A stretch of DNA of 7,135 nucleotides, from assembly GCA_021791345.1 (NCBI GenBank), contig JAJYWT010000065.1, positions 1-7,135 on the forward strand, given 5' to 3'. A program made the translations under genes and the position numbers. This DNA is from a bacterium. Its GTDB lineage: Bacteria; Chloroflexota; Dormibacteria; UBA8260; Bog-877. This document shows positions 1 to 6,084 of this stretch, in pieces. Below the pieces are notes generated by a model. That model saw only the letters and a program-made list of their open reading frames with translations. It did not search any database and was not told the origin of the DNA. Every line of letters starts with the position of its first letter. The stretch's first letter is position 1.

Positions 1-1794
1 GGGGTCGAGGTTGACGACCGCCAGGATGACGTCGGTCATGTCGGGGGTCGACTTCGAGTAGCAGATGATCCGGTCGTCGTCGCTCCAGTGAAAGTCCAGT
101 CGGCGCAGCTGACGCAGGCTCGGGTGGCGGCGCCGGATCTCATTCACCCGGGCGATCAGAGGGCGGAGGTTACCCGGGGCGGCGAAGTCGCGGGGCCGGA
201 GCTGATACTTCTCCGAGTTCAGGTATTCCTCGCTGCCAGGACGCAGCGGTTGGGCCTCGGCCAGCTCGAATCCGCTGTAGACCCCGTAGCTGGCACCGAG
301 GGTGGCCGCCAGCACCAGGCGGTAGCGGAAGGCGCCCACCCCACCCGTCTGCAGTTCGGCAGTGAGAATGTCAGGGGTGTTGACGAAGAGGTTGGGTCGC
401 AGATAGTCCACGGTTTCGGTGGCGAGTTCGGTCAGGTACGCGGTCAGCTCGGCCTTGGTGGTTCGCCAGGTGAAGTAGGTGTACGACTGCGAGAACCCGA
501 GCTTACCCAGCTCCCGCATCATCGCCGGGCGCGTGAACGCCTCCGCCAGCAGGATGACGTCGGGGTGCTCTCGCCGCAGCCTCCCCACCACCCAGGCCCA
601 GAAAGGCACTGGCTTGGTGTGGGGGTTGTCTACCCTGAAGATGTGCACCCCCTGGGCGATCCAGTACTCCAGGATCGCGTAGCACGCCTGCCACAACCCC
701 CGCCAGTTCCGGCACGAGAAGTCCAGGGGATAGATGTCGTCATACCGCTTGGGGGGGTTCTCGGCAGGACGGATGGTGCCGTCCGGGCGGTGGGCGAACC
801 AATCAGGGTGGTCCTTCACCCAAGGATGGTCCGGGGAGCACTGGAGAGCATAGTCGAGCGCGATCTCCAGGCCCAGAGAGCGGGCGGTGTCCACGAGCGA
901 GCGAAAGTCCTCGAGCGTCCCCAGCTCCGGGTTCACTGCCGTGTGTCCCCCCTCCTCGGACCCGATCGCCCATGGGCTCCCGGGGTCGCCCGGGTTGGCG
1001 ACCGGGGCATTGTTGGGTCCGCGCCGTCCGGTCTTGCCGATGGGGTGGATGGGGGGGAGGTAGATGACGTCGAAGCCCATTTGCGCGATTTCCGGAAGGA
1101 CCCCCGCCGTGGTGGCGAAGGTACCGGAGGCGGTGCCGTCGGTTCCCTGCGAACGGGGAAACAGCTCGTACCAAGCTCCGTGCAGCGCCCGCTGCCGCTC
1201 CACCCAGATTGGGATCACCGGGCTGCGGCCCACGCCGCGAGCCGGGATGGCCGCGGCCATGATCGCCGCCAACCGCTCCTCGGTCAGGTACGCCAGCTGC
1301 TCATCCACTGCTGCGTGGCGAAGACGCTGCGCCTGCTCTACCAAGCGGAGGCGCCGAGCGGTGGGGAGCCGGCGCGATGTCCTCTCAAGGGTCTCCCATC
1401 CGGCCTCCAGCTCGGGAATCGGGTCAACCCCGACCTCAACCCGGCGGAGAACATCATTTCGCCAGGTGCCGAACTCGTCCTCCCAGCCTTCGACCAGGAA
1501 CTCCCCGGGTCCGACCTCGGGGAAGGAGACGCTGGCGTACCAGAAGTCGTCGTAGCCCGGCACCAGTTGTGTGGCTCGCCACTCGGGATCGGACGATCCA
1601 GCCTGGCGCCAGCGGACGCGGGCGCGCAGCTGCGGACGCCCGTCGGCGAAGATGCGAGCCGAGATCGGCACCACCTCATCAACGGTCGCCTTGACCGTCC
1701 GGCGTCCGCAGTCGACAATGGGCGTCACCTCCGCAACCTGGATCCGCTGCACGGTGGAGGGCAGGGTGGTGGCCGGGACGGACTTGGATGGCAT
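1..1794 (-). CDS. glgE: Alpha-1,4-glucan:maltose-1-phosphate maltosyltransferase GlgE (5' part, 3' end off window)
   Basis: Transfers maltosyl units from alpha-maltose-1-phosphate to the non-reducing end of alpha-1,4-glucan, releasing phosphate. It is the cytosolic last step of the trehalose (TreS-Pep2/Mak-GlgE) route to glycogen-like glucan. The frame is open from ATG at 1794 to the window edge (598 codons; the family is about 670 residues, so roughly 70 are missing). Residues 1-115 form the beta-sandwich N domain (QRIQVAEVTPIVDCGRR), followed by the GH13 barrel with PPIHPIGK at 247-254. Catalytic residues are visible: nucleophile D389 in FRVDNPHTKP, acid/base E418 in LLAEAF, and D475 in NTPDIL, each exactly 5 below the Streptomyces coelicolor numbering as I recall it (D394/E423/D480). 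This start matches the N-terminal layout of known homologues; the ribosome site is weak (AGGGG 3 nt away). It diverges from the lyase gene at 1904. Partner genes (glgB, treS, mak) would have to lie outside the window. The identification is firm. Confidence 0.95.
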   Translation of the reverse strand, partial: MPSKSVPATTLPSTVQRIQVAEVTPIVDCGRRTVKATVDEVVPISARIFADGRPQLRARVRWRQAGSSDPEWRATQLVPGYDDFWYASVSFPEVGPGEFLVEGWEDEFGTWRNDVLRRVEVGVDPIPELEAGWETLERTSRRLPTARRLRLVEQAQRLRHAAVDEQLAYLTEERLAAIMAAAIPARGVGRSPVIPIWVERQRALHGAWYELFPRSQGTDGTASGTFATTAGVLPEIAQMGFDVIYLPPIHPIGKTGRRGPNNAPVANPGDPGSPWAIGSEEGGHTAVNPELGTLEDFRSLVDTARSLGLEIALDYALQCSPDHPWVKDHPDWFAHRPDGTIRPAENPPKRYDDIYPLDFSCRNWRGLWQACYAILEYWIAQGVHIFRVDNPHTKPVPFWAWVVGRLRREHPDVILLAEAFTRPAMMRELGKLGFSQSYTYFTWRTTKAELTAYLTELATETVDYLRPNLFVNTPDILTAELQTGGVGAFRYRLVLAATLGASYGVYSGFELAEAQPLRPGSEEYLNSEKYQLRPRDFAAPGNLRPLIARVNEIRRRHPSLRQLRRLDFHWSDDDRIICYSKSTPDMTDVILAVVNLDP

Positions 1795-1890
1795 CTACCC
1801 CTAGCTTCCCAAATCGGCGCTGGGGCGTGCCGAGTTGATGTGGACGCGTCGCGGTCGCTGCTGGGGGTGGTCCTCATTGGAGCCGGGATT

Positions 1891-1897
1891 AGGAGAG
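1891..1897 (+). promoter_or_regulatory. Ribosome binding site setting the GTG start of the lyase
   Basis: AGGAGAG lies 6 nt before GTG at 1904. An in-frame ATG further upstream at 1835 has no comparable site, and the residues it would add (Trp/Arg-rich) do not look like the family. This decides the start. The whole 1795-1903 gap between the divergent glgE and this gene is 109 bp and must hold both promoters; I see no convincing -10/-35 pair in it. Confidence 0.75.
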
Positions 1898-1903
1898 AGC
1901 GCT

Positions 1904-2980
1904 GTGGTCGACGATGAGCGGCTCGCGGCCTCCTGCGATCGTTTCGTGCAAGGGCACGGTCGCCGCCCCCCGGCTGTCCAGCTGGACCAGATCCCGCGAG
2001 AAGTGGTGGGGGATAGGTACGGGGCAGGTGGCGTGGTCGCCGAGCTGGAGCGCGAGGTCGCGTCACTTCTGGGAATGGAGGCCGCTCTGTTCCTGCCCAG
2101 CGGCACCATGGCTCAGCAGATCGCCCTCAGGGTCCATGCTGACCGCCGTGCCAGTCGCGGGGTCGCCTTCCACCCGACCTGCCATCTGTTCCACCGGGAG
2201 GAACTGGCTCTTGAAGCTCTCCACCGGCTCGGAAGCGTCCCCGTCGGGGCGGCGCGCCGGGTCATCGAGATCGCCGACCTGGAGAGCCTGGGGTCGCAGG
2301 ACGTGGGGAGCTTGCTGTTGGAGCTTCCGCAACGGGAGATCGGCGGGCAGCTCCCGTCATTCCCGGAGTTGGAGCAACAGGCGAGTCTCGCCAAGGAGAG
2401 GGGATGGGCCCTGCATCTCGATGGCGCCAGGCTCTGGGAGGCGGCGGCCGGCTATGAGAGGAGCCCGGCTGAGGTGGCGCGGCTGTTCGACAGCGTCTAC
2501 GTCTCCTTCTACAAGGGCCTGGGGGGAATCGCCGGGTGCTGCCTCGCTGGCCCTGCGGACTTCATCGAGGAGGCCAGCAGGTGGCGAACGCGGCACGGCG
2601 GTAGGGTGGTCGCGCTCTGGCCCTACGCCGCCAGCGACCTCAGCTCCCTGCGGCGGCGGCTGCCCCGGATGGCCCGCTATCACCAACATGCGCGCGCCGC
2701 GGCGACGGAACTCTCACACGTGGACGGGGTCCAGGTGACGCCCAACCCACCGCAGGTTTCCATGATGCATCTCACTCTGAATGTCGATGCAGAGACCCTG
2801 GGGGCTCGCTGCCGCCGACTGGCTCGGGAGCAGGGCATCTGGAGCTGGCCCGCGCCGTTTCCCTCCTGCCTCGAGACCGATGATGAGCGGTCCTTGGTGG
2901 AGTTCACCGTGGGCGACGCCACCCTGGAGCTCTCGGCGCAGGAGATCGCCGGGGTGGTCGACTTCCTGACCCACGGTTAG
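1904..2980 (+). CDS. PLP-dependent threonine aldolase / beta-eliminating lyase family protein
   Basis: A fold-type I PLP enzyme of the threonine aldolase/beta-eliminating lyase family (Pfam PF01212 type), 358 residues from GTG, close to the family's usual 330-360. Visible landmarks are GDRYGAGGVVAELE (36-49), the phosphate-loop motif FLPSGTMAQ (63-71), PLP-ring partner D173 with R176 in LHLDGARLWEA, and Schiff-base K204 in SFYKGLGG. Classical low-specificity L-threonine aldolases split L-threonine to glycine and acetaldehyde. This protein lacks their N-terminal RSDTVT segment, having CDRFVQGHGRRPP instead, and carries PQREIGG, which I associate with an actinobacterial sub-branch of unassigned substrate. 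The fold and chemistry class are secure; the aldolase activity itself is not. The gene stands alone on its strand, diverging from glgE and converging on the deacetylase gene with a 50-bp gap. Confidence 0.85.
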   Translation: MVDDERLAASCDRFVQGHGRRPPAVQLDQIPREVVGDRYGAGGVVAELEREVASLLGMEAALFLPSGTMAQQIALRVHADRRASRGVAFHPTCHLFHREELALEALHRLGSVPVGAARRVIEIADLESLGSQDVGSLLLELPQREIGGQLPSFPELEQQASLAKERGWALHLDGARLWEAAAGYERSPAEVARLFDSVYVSFYKGLGGIAGCCLAGPADFIEEASRWRTRHGGRVVALWPYAASDLSSLRRRLPRMARYHQHARAAATELSHVDGVQVTPNPPQVSMMHLTLNVDAETLGARCRRLAREQGIWSWPAPFPSCLETDDERSLVEFTVGDATLELSAQEIAGVVDFLTHG

Positions 2981-3030
2981 TTGGCCTGCCCATTGGTCCT
3001 GGTTTCGGCCTAGCCATGGGCGCCCGGCGA

Positions 3031-4134
3031 TCAGCGCGGAGCCGTCACCTCCAATCGGAGCATGCGCAGGGGGGCACCGGACCCAGCCTGTAGCCGCGGG
3101 CTCGTCGCCACGATCACGCGGCCCGCCCCGGGCCCGGCCAGGAGCTGGGGCGCATCTGCGCGATCGGCCGTGATCAGGGCCACTCCTCCAACCACCACCT
3201 CGGCGCCCCAGACCAGGTCGGGGGGCCACGACTGGTCCTCTCCCGCCACCAGTCGCCACCCGAGGCCGCAGCGGGACCAGTTCGACCAAGGCTCCTCCCC
3301 AAGCGCTGCTCCCAGCCCCAGGAGCCGGCGGAGTAGGAGCAGGCGCGACTCGACCGGCGCACGCTCCGTGGCCAAACGGTCGAACTCCAACCCCAGCCGA
3401 GCCAGACGCTTGGTCATGGGCGGCTGGCGGAGGAAGACCAGCTCGCGATTCTGCTCGAGGTCGAGGCGCCGCTCGAGCACCGGGTTACTGGGGTCCTGGC
3501 TGAGATGGCAGGAGATCGCGGCCCGCTGACGCTGGCGGTCGACGATCAGCTCGAAGGGCCAGCTCCCCATGTGGTCGATGTGGGTGAACGGAACGCCAAA
3601 CTGCCGGCGGAGCGACTCGGCCACCTCGCCGGCGAGCCCCCACTCCAAACAGGGGATGCCGTGCTCGAACGCGACCCTCTCGGCGGCGGCCGTGGCCGCC
3701 CGGTGGTCTGGATGTCCGGTCACCCCATCCGGCTCGAACACCACAACCAGGTCGCAGTCTCCAAGCCGCGATGCCACCAGCCCATCGATTTCGCCGCTGG
3801 CCAGCCCCGAGAGGCGCCCATCGGGAAGGTCCATCAGCTCGGCGGAGTCCAGGCCGAGCTCGCTGGCCGCTCGCTGCAACTCCTGCTTCCTCCGCCGGGA
3901 GAGGTCCGGGCCCGCTCCGACCGTGGAGGCCTCGCCCGCCGTGAGGCACAGCAGCCGCACGCTTACCCCACCGGAGATCAGGTTCAAAAGTACCCCGCCC
4001 AGCCCGAAGCTCTCGTCGTCGGGGTGGGCGACCACAACCAACGCGTGCTGGACGCCGCACAGGGCGGCGGGTAGATGCGAGGCCTGCCTCTCCGCGCCGG
4101 GGAACGGCGGGAGCGCTGAGGTCTCCGAGGGCAT
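3031..4134 (-). CDS. PIG-L/LmbE-family zinc deacetylase with C-terminal extension
   Basis: A 367-residue member of the PIG-L/LmbE superfamily, zinc enzymes that remove N-acetyl groups from GlcNAc-type sugars (MshB in mycothiol synthesis, BshB in bacillithiol synthesis, PIG-L) or cleave thiol-conjugate amides (Mca). The signature AHPDDE is at 36-41 and HPDH at 141-144, giving expected zinc ligands H37, D40 and H144, with D39 as the likely general base. AISCHLSQ and NPVLERRLDLEQNRELVFLRQP further on match the family's second conserved block. The family core ends near residue 235; the last 130 residues, rich in Leu, Gly and Val, form a tail I do not recognise. The start ATG lies 8 nt after the repressor stop codon with no clear ribosome site, so translation is probably coupled and the gene cotranscribed with the repressor. 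The substrate cannot be read from sequence. Confidence 0.86.
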   Translation of the reverse strand: MPSETSALPPFPGAERQASHLPAALCGVQHALVVVAHPDDESFGLGGVLLNLISGGVSVRLLCLTAGEASTVGAGPDLSRRRKQELQRAASELGLDSAELMDLPDGRLSGLASGEIDGLVASRLGDCDLVVVFEPDGVTGHPDHRAATAAAERVAFEHGIPCLEWGLAGEVAESLRRQFGVPFTHIDHMGSWPFELIVDRQRQRAAISCHLSQDPSNPVLERRLDLEQNRELVFLRQPPMTKRLARLGLEFDRLATERAPVESRLLLLRRLLGLGAALGEEPWSNWSRCGLGWRLVAGEDQSWPPDLVWGAEVVVGGVALITADRADAPQLLAGPGAGRVIVATSPRLQAGSGAPLRMLRLEVTAPR

Positions 4135-4142
4135 CGTTAGGA

Positions 4143-4421
<279 letters not shown>

Positions 4422-4498
4422 TTACACAGGGGCGGCCTGATGGCGAGCTCCACGGACGCTGGGATAAGTTGGCGTGCCACAACCGTCTGGGAAACCGG

Positions 4499-4504
4499 TA
4501 ATAT
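4499..4504 (+). promoter_or_regulatory. Probable -10 element for a leaderless rhodanese transcript
   Basis: TAATAT lies at exactly -12 to -7 relative to the A of ATG 4511, so transcription would begin at or next to the start codon. No Shine-Dalgarno sequence precedes this ATG, which fits a leaderless mRNA. The -35 region is weak: GCCACA at 4476-4481, with a 17-nt spacer, matches the consensus only in its last three bases. The element lies inside the palindromic operator. Confidence 0.5.
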
Positions 4505-4522
4505 ACCCACATGGGTATTTTA
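4499..4522. promoter_or_regulatory. Palindromic CsoR/CstR-type operator over the rhodanese start
   Basis: A 24-bp inverted repeat. The core ATACCCA-CA-TGGGTAT (4503-4518) has seven perfect base pairs on each side of a 2-nt centre, and three further outer pairs match (TAA at 4499-4501 with TTA at 4520-4522), leaving mismatches only at 4502/4519 and at the centre. A C-tract facing a G-tract in an AT-rich frame is the known architecture of CsoR-superfamily operators. It covers the proposed -10 element and the ATG at 4511, so bound repressor would block RNA polymerase. The divergent repressor gene starts 87 bp away, with no second copy seen in front of it. That this repressor binds here is inference. 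Confidence 0.75.
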
Positions 4523-4861
4523 CAGATGTTGCGCGGCCCCAAGGTCACCCAGATCTCGATGGAGGAGTTCGTCGAGATGCATCGGTCCGGGTGTTACGTG
4601 GTCGATGTCCGCGAGAGCCACGAATACTCCCGGGGGCACGTCCCTGGATCGAAATCTCTGCCGTTGACGCAGCTCGCCAGGCGAGCTCACGAGCTGCCAC
4701 GGGACCGGCAGATCCATGTGATCTGTGCCAGTGGCCACCGCAGTCGTGTGGGGGCCCGCATCCTCGGCGCCGCGGGCGTCGACTGCGTCTCGGTCCGTGG
4801 CGGAACCGCCGCCTGGGCGCAGCGCCAGCTTCCTCTGGTCAGAGGAACACGTTCTGCCTGA
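4511..4861 (+). CDS. Single-domain rhodanese (sulfurtransferase) 1
   Basis: A 116-residue single rhodanese domain. VVDVRESHEY (30-39) and GHVPG (42-46) are the CH2-type rhodanese hallmarks, and CASGHRS (72-78) is the active-site loop with C72 as the persulfide-carrying cysteine. SVRGGTAAWA near the C terminus is the closing motif. Such proteins move sulfane sulfur from persulfides or thiosulfate to thiols or cyanide. No signal peptide or membrane segment is seen, so it should be cytosolic. The start is ATG 4511 if the message is leaderless; in-frame ATG 4526 (M6) is the alternative and would also keep the first strand (KVTQIS). It is first of two rhodanese genes, 57 bp before the second, and controlled by the palindrome at its start. 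The donor and acceptor are not evident. Confidence 0.9.
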   Translation: MGILQMLRGPKVTQISMEEFVEMHRSGCYVVDVRESHEYSRGHVPGSKSLPLTQLARRAHELPRDRQIHVICASGHRSRVGARILGAAGVDCVSVRGGTAAWAQRQLPLVRGTRSA

Positions 4862-4904
4862 TCGGCCCAATTGGTCGCCTCGCCCGCGAAGGGGCGGTAA
4901 GCGT

Positions 4905-4910
4905 GAGGAG
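4905..4910 (+). promoter_or_regulatory. Ribosome binding site of rhodanese 2
   Basis: GAGGAG ends 8 nt before ATG 4919 and supports that start. Unlike rhodanese 1, this gene has a clear Shine-Dalgarno sequence, as expected for the second gene of an operon. The 4862-4918 spacer shows no separate promoter or operator. Confidence 0.7.
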
Positions 4911-4918
4911 ATGACCCG

Positions 4919-5236
4919 ATGCCCGAACCAGAAGTTGAGATTGATCTATTTTTCGAGGCGCACACCGGCGGTGCGCACGTAGTCGACGTGCGCGAGCCCC
5001 ATGAGTACCACGCCGGGCACGTCCCCGGAGCCAGTCTCATCCCGTTGGGGGTGGTGCCGCTGAAGGTTCATGAACTGCCCCGTGACCGACCGGTCTACGT
5101 TATCTGCGCGAGCGGCCACCGGAGCCTGACCGCCGCCCGGCACATGATCCGTGCCGGCATCGATGCCCGCTCGGTCCGCGGCGGGACCATCGCCTGGGCG
5201 CGGAGCGGCGGCCCACTCGAGCGCGGCCCAGCGTAG
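4919..5236 (+). CDS. Single-domain rhodanese (sulfurtransferase) 2
   Basis: A 105-residue single rhodanese domain with VVDVREPHEY (21-30), GHVPG (33-37), HELPRDR (51-57) and active-site loop CASGHRS (63-69; catalytic C63), ending in SVRGGTIAWA. By hand alignment about 50 of 83 core residues are identical to the preceding rhodanese, including the full active-site loop, so the two are a tandem duplication that has diverged mostly in the N terminus and in the segment between GHVPG and HELPRDR. Likely cytosolic and cotranscribed with rhodanese 1. It may act as a second sulfur-relay partner or have a different acceptor; the sequence does not say which. The N terminus is short and acidic (MPEPEVEID) and replaces the first strand region seen in the paralogue. 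Confidence 0.9.
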   Translation: MPEPEVEIDLFFEAHTGGAHVVDVREPHEYHAGHVPGASLIPLGVVPLKVHELPRDRPVYVICASGHRSLTAARHMIRAGIDARSVRGGTIAWARSGGPLERGPA

Positions 5237-5293
5237 ATCCAGTGCACCGAGTGCGGTCCAGCTGGTTTGGCACGGGTGCCAGGCGGGCCGAAG

Positions 5294-5319
5294 TCTCGCC
5301 GTCCTGGGCAACGGCGGGA
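5294..5319 (+). terminator. Possible hairpin terminator after the rhodanese pair
   Basis: A 9-bp stem (one G-T pair) closes an 8-nt loop, 57 nt after the rhodanese 2 stop codon. Its core is CGCCGT (5297-5302) pairing with ACGGCG (5311-5316). No T-run follows, so it would be a non-canonical terminator. The rest of the 200-bp gap 5237-5436 has no gene, tRNA or repeat that I can recognise apart from the palindrome at 5352-5379. Confidence 0.35.
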
Positions 5320-5351
5320 GGCAGCCGGTCGGCCGCACACGTCAGCTAGAT

Positions 5352-5379
5352 GCTATGGATAAGAGACCTTATCGTAAGC
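5352..5379. repeat. AT-rich imperfect palindrome of unknown role
   Basis: GATAAG-AGAC-CTTATC (5358-5373) has perfect 6-bp arms, extended by GCT (5352-5354) and AGC (5377-5379) across three mismatched pairs, giving 9 of 12 pairs. It stands in the most AT-rich patch of the window, between the convergent rhodanese 2 and DUF664 genes, so it does not lie in front of any gene I can see. It could be a terminator or transcript-end structure for either side, an operator left by a lost gene, or chance. Confidence 0.45.
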
Positions 5380-5436
5380 ATACCGATTAGGATGGCCTCC
5401 CAGTGCGGTGGCCCTCCCCCGGTACGTGAGCTCGCG

Positions 5437-5964
5437 TCACTCTCCGGTTTGGCCGTCCGTGAGCTCGCGCAGGATGTCCAGGTGGCCGTTGTGGCGGGCG
5501 GTCTCCTCGATCATGTGCAGCATCACCCAGCGGCAGGACACCGGCCGGCTCTGGTTGCGGGCCATCGCCTCCAGATCCCAGCGCTCAAAGACCTCGCGGC
5601 TGCGCTCGCACTCTTGGTGATACTCGTCCAGCAGGCGGCCTAGGTCGTCGGTGTCGGAGACGACGAATTCGGCGTCAACCTGGCCAGCCGGCTCCGGCGG
5701 AGGCAGCACGAGCCCCTCCAGAACCTCCTGAAACCACCAGCGTTCCACGTAGCGGAGGTGACGGACGATGCCCGCGCAGGTGGTGAGCGGTGACGGAACC
5801 AGGTGGCGGGTGGCCTCGGCGCCGGTGAGTCCGGCAACCTTCACGAAGACCGTGGCGCGGTGGAAGTCCAGCCAGGCGGCGAGGAGTTCGCGCTCCGATC
5901 CGGAGGTCGGGGGGTCGGTCCTGTCCCAAGCGCTGCCGGAATCTGGCGGGATGGACCCTGGCAT
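5437..5964 (-). CDS. DinB-superfamily (DUF664) protein, putative metal-dependent thiol transferase fold
   Basis: A 175-residue protein of the DinB/YfiT four-helix superfamily, DUF664 branch. RHLRYVERWWFQEVLEG (68-84) carries the first metal His (H69), and the C-terminal EETARHNGHLDILRELTDGQTG block (from 153) carries H158 and H161, the family hallmark. Members of the wider superfamily bind a divalent metal and include thiol-dependent S-transferases and isomerases using mycothiol or bacillithiol; DUF664 proteins themselves are mostly uncharacterised. The frame stays open to ATG 6108, but the 48 extra residues are Pro/His/Arg-rich and non-conserved, so ATG 5964 is preferred. It sits just after a good -10 element and lacks a Shine-Dalgarno sequence. 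The gene is monocistronic, divergent from the membrane protein and convergent with the rhodaneses. The exact substrate is unknown. Confidence 0.82.
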   Translation of the reverse strand: MPGSIPPDSGSAWDRTDPPTSGSERELLAAWLDFHRATVFVKVAGLTGAEATRHLVPSPLTTCAGIVRHLRYVERWWFQEVLEGLVLPPPEPAGQVDAEFVVSDTDDLGRLLDEYHQECERSREVFERWDLEAMARNQSRPVSCRWVMLHMIEETARHNGHLDILRELTDGQTGE

Positions 5965-5971
5965 CGAGCCG

Positions 5972-6001
5972 ATGATAGCTGATGCCGGGTCGGTATGGGA
6001 A
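5972..6001 (-). promoter_or_regulatory. Promoter of the DUF664 gene, probably leaderless
   Basis: On the minus strand, TATCAT (5972-5977) matches the -10 consensus at 5 of 6 positions and TTCCCA (5996-6001) matches -35 at 4 of 6, with an 18-nt spacer. The predicted transcription start, 5964-5965, coincides with ATG 5964, which has no Shine-Dalgarno sequence. Confidence 0.5.
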
Positions 6002-6057
6002 CACCTGTGCTGGCGATCGTTCGTGCAAGGCGGTGCCCGGGGCCTATGGTGGTGAGG

Positions 6058-6084
6058 ATGCGGCCCGTGCTGCCGGCTCCATGA
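6058..6084 (+). CDS. Possible 8-codon leader ORF coupled to the membrane protein gene
   Basis: ATG 6058 opens a frame encoding MRPVLPAP. Its TGA (6082-6084) overlaps the ATG of the membrane protein in an ATGA junction, the usual arrangement for translational coupling. A GGTGAGG stretch directly precedes ATG 6058, and a -10-like TATGGT (6045-6050) would place transcription start at about 6057. This could explain why ATG 6081 has no ribosome site of its own. There is no sequence-conservation evidence, and so short an ORF can easily arise by chance. Confidence 0.3.
   Translation: MRPVLPAP

Noticed and set aside
88..1917. 609-codon open frame on the plus strand
   Set aside because: It is antisense to glgE across its whole length, its Pro/Arg/Gly-rich product resembles nothing, and glgE has intact catalytic motifs on the other strand. 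Long antisense frames are common in GC-rich genes.
1914..2738. 274-codon plus-strand frame within the lyase gene
   Set aside because: Overlapping frame shadow; Ser/Arg/Trp-rich product with no domain, whereas the other frame has all PLP motifs.
2981..3030. Terminator in the 50-bp gap between the convergent lyase and deacetylase genes
   Set aside because: Only a 6-bp GCCCAT/ATGGGC pairing with a 22-nt loop and a small GGGCGCCC self-complement are present; too weak to call.
5237..5436. tRNA or small RNA gene in the non-coding gap
   Set aside because: No T-loop GGTTCGAATCC-like sequence or cloverleaf arms could be found; only isolated short hairpins.
5982..6080. N-terminal extension of the membrane protein from ATG 5982
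   Set aside because: Polar, cysteine- and glycine-rich stretch with no family match; it would overlap the divergent DUF664 promoter, and the family length fits ATG 6081.
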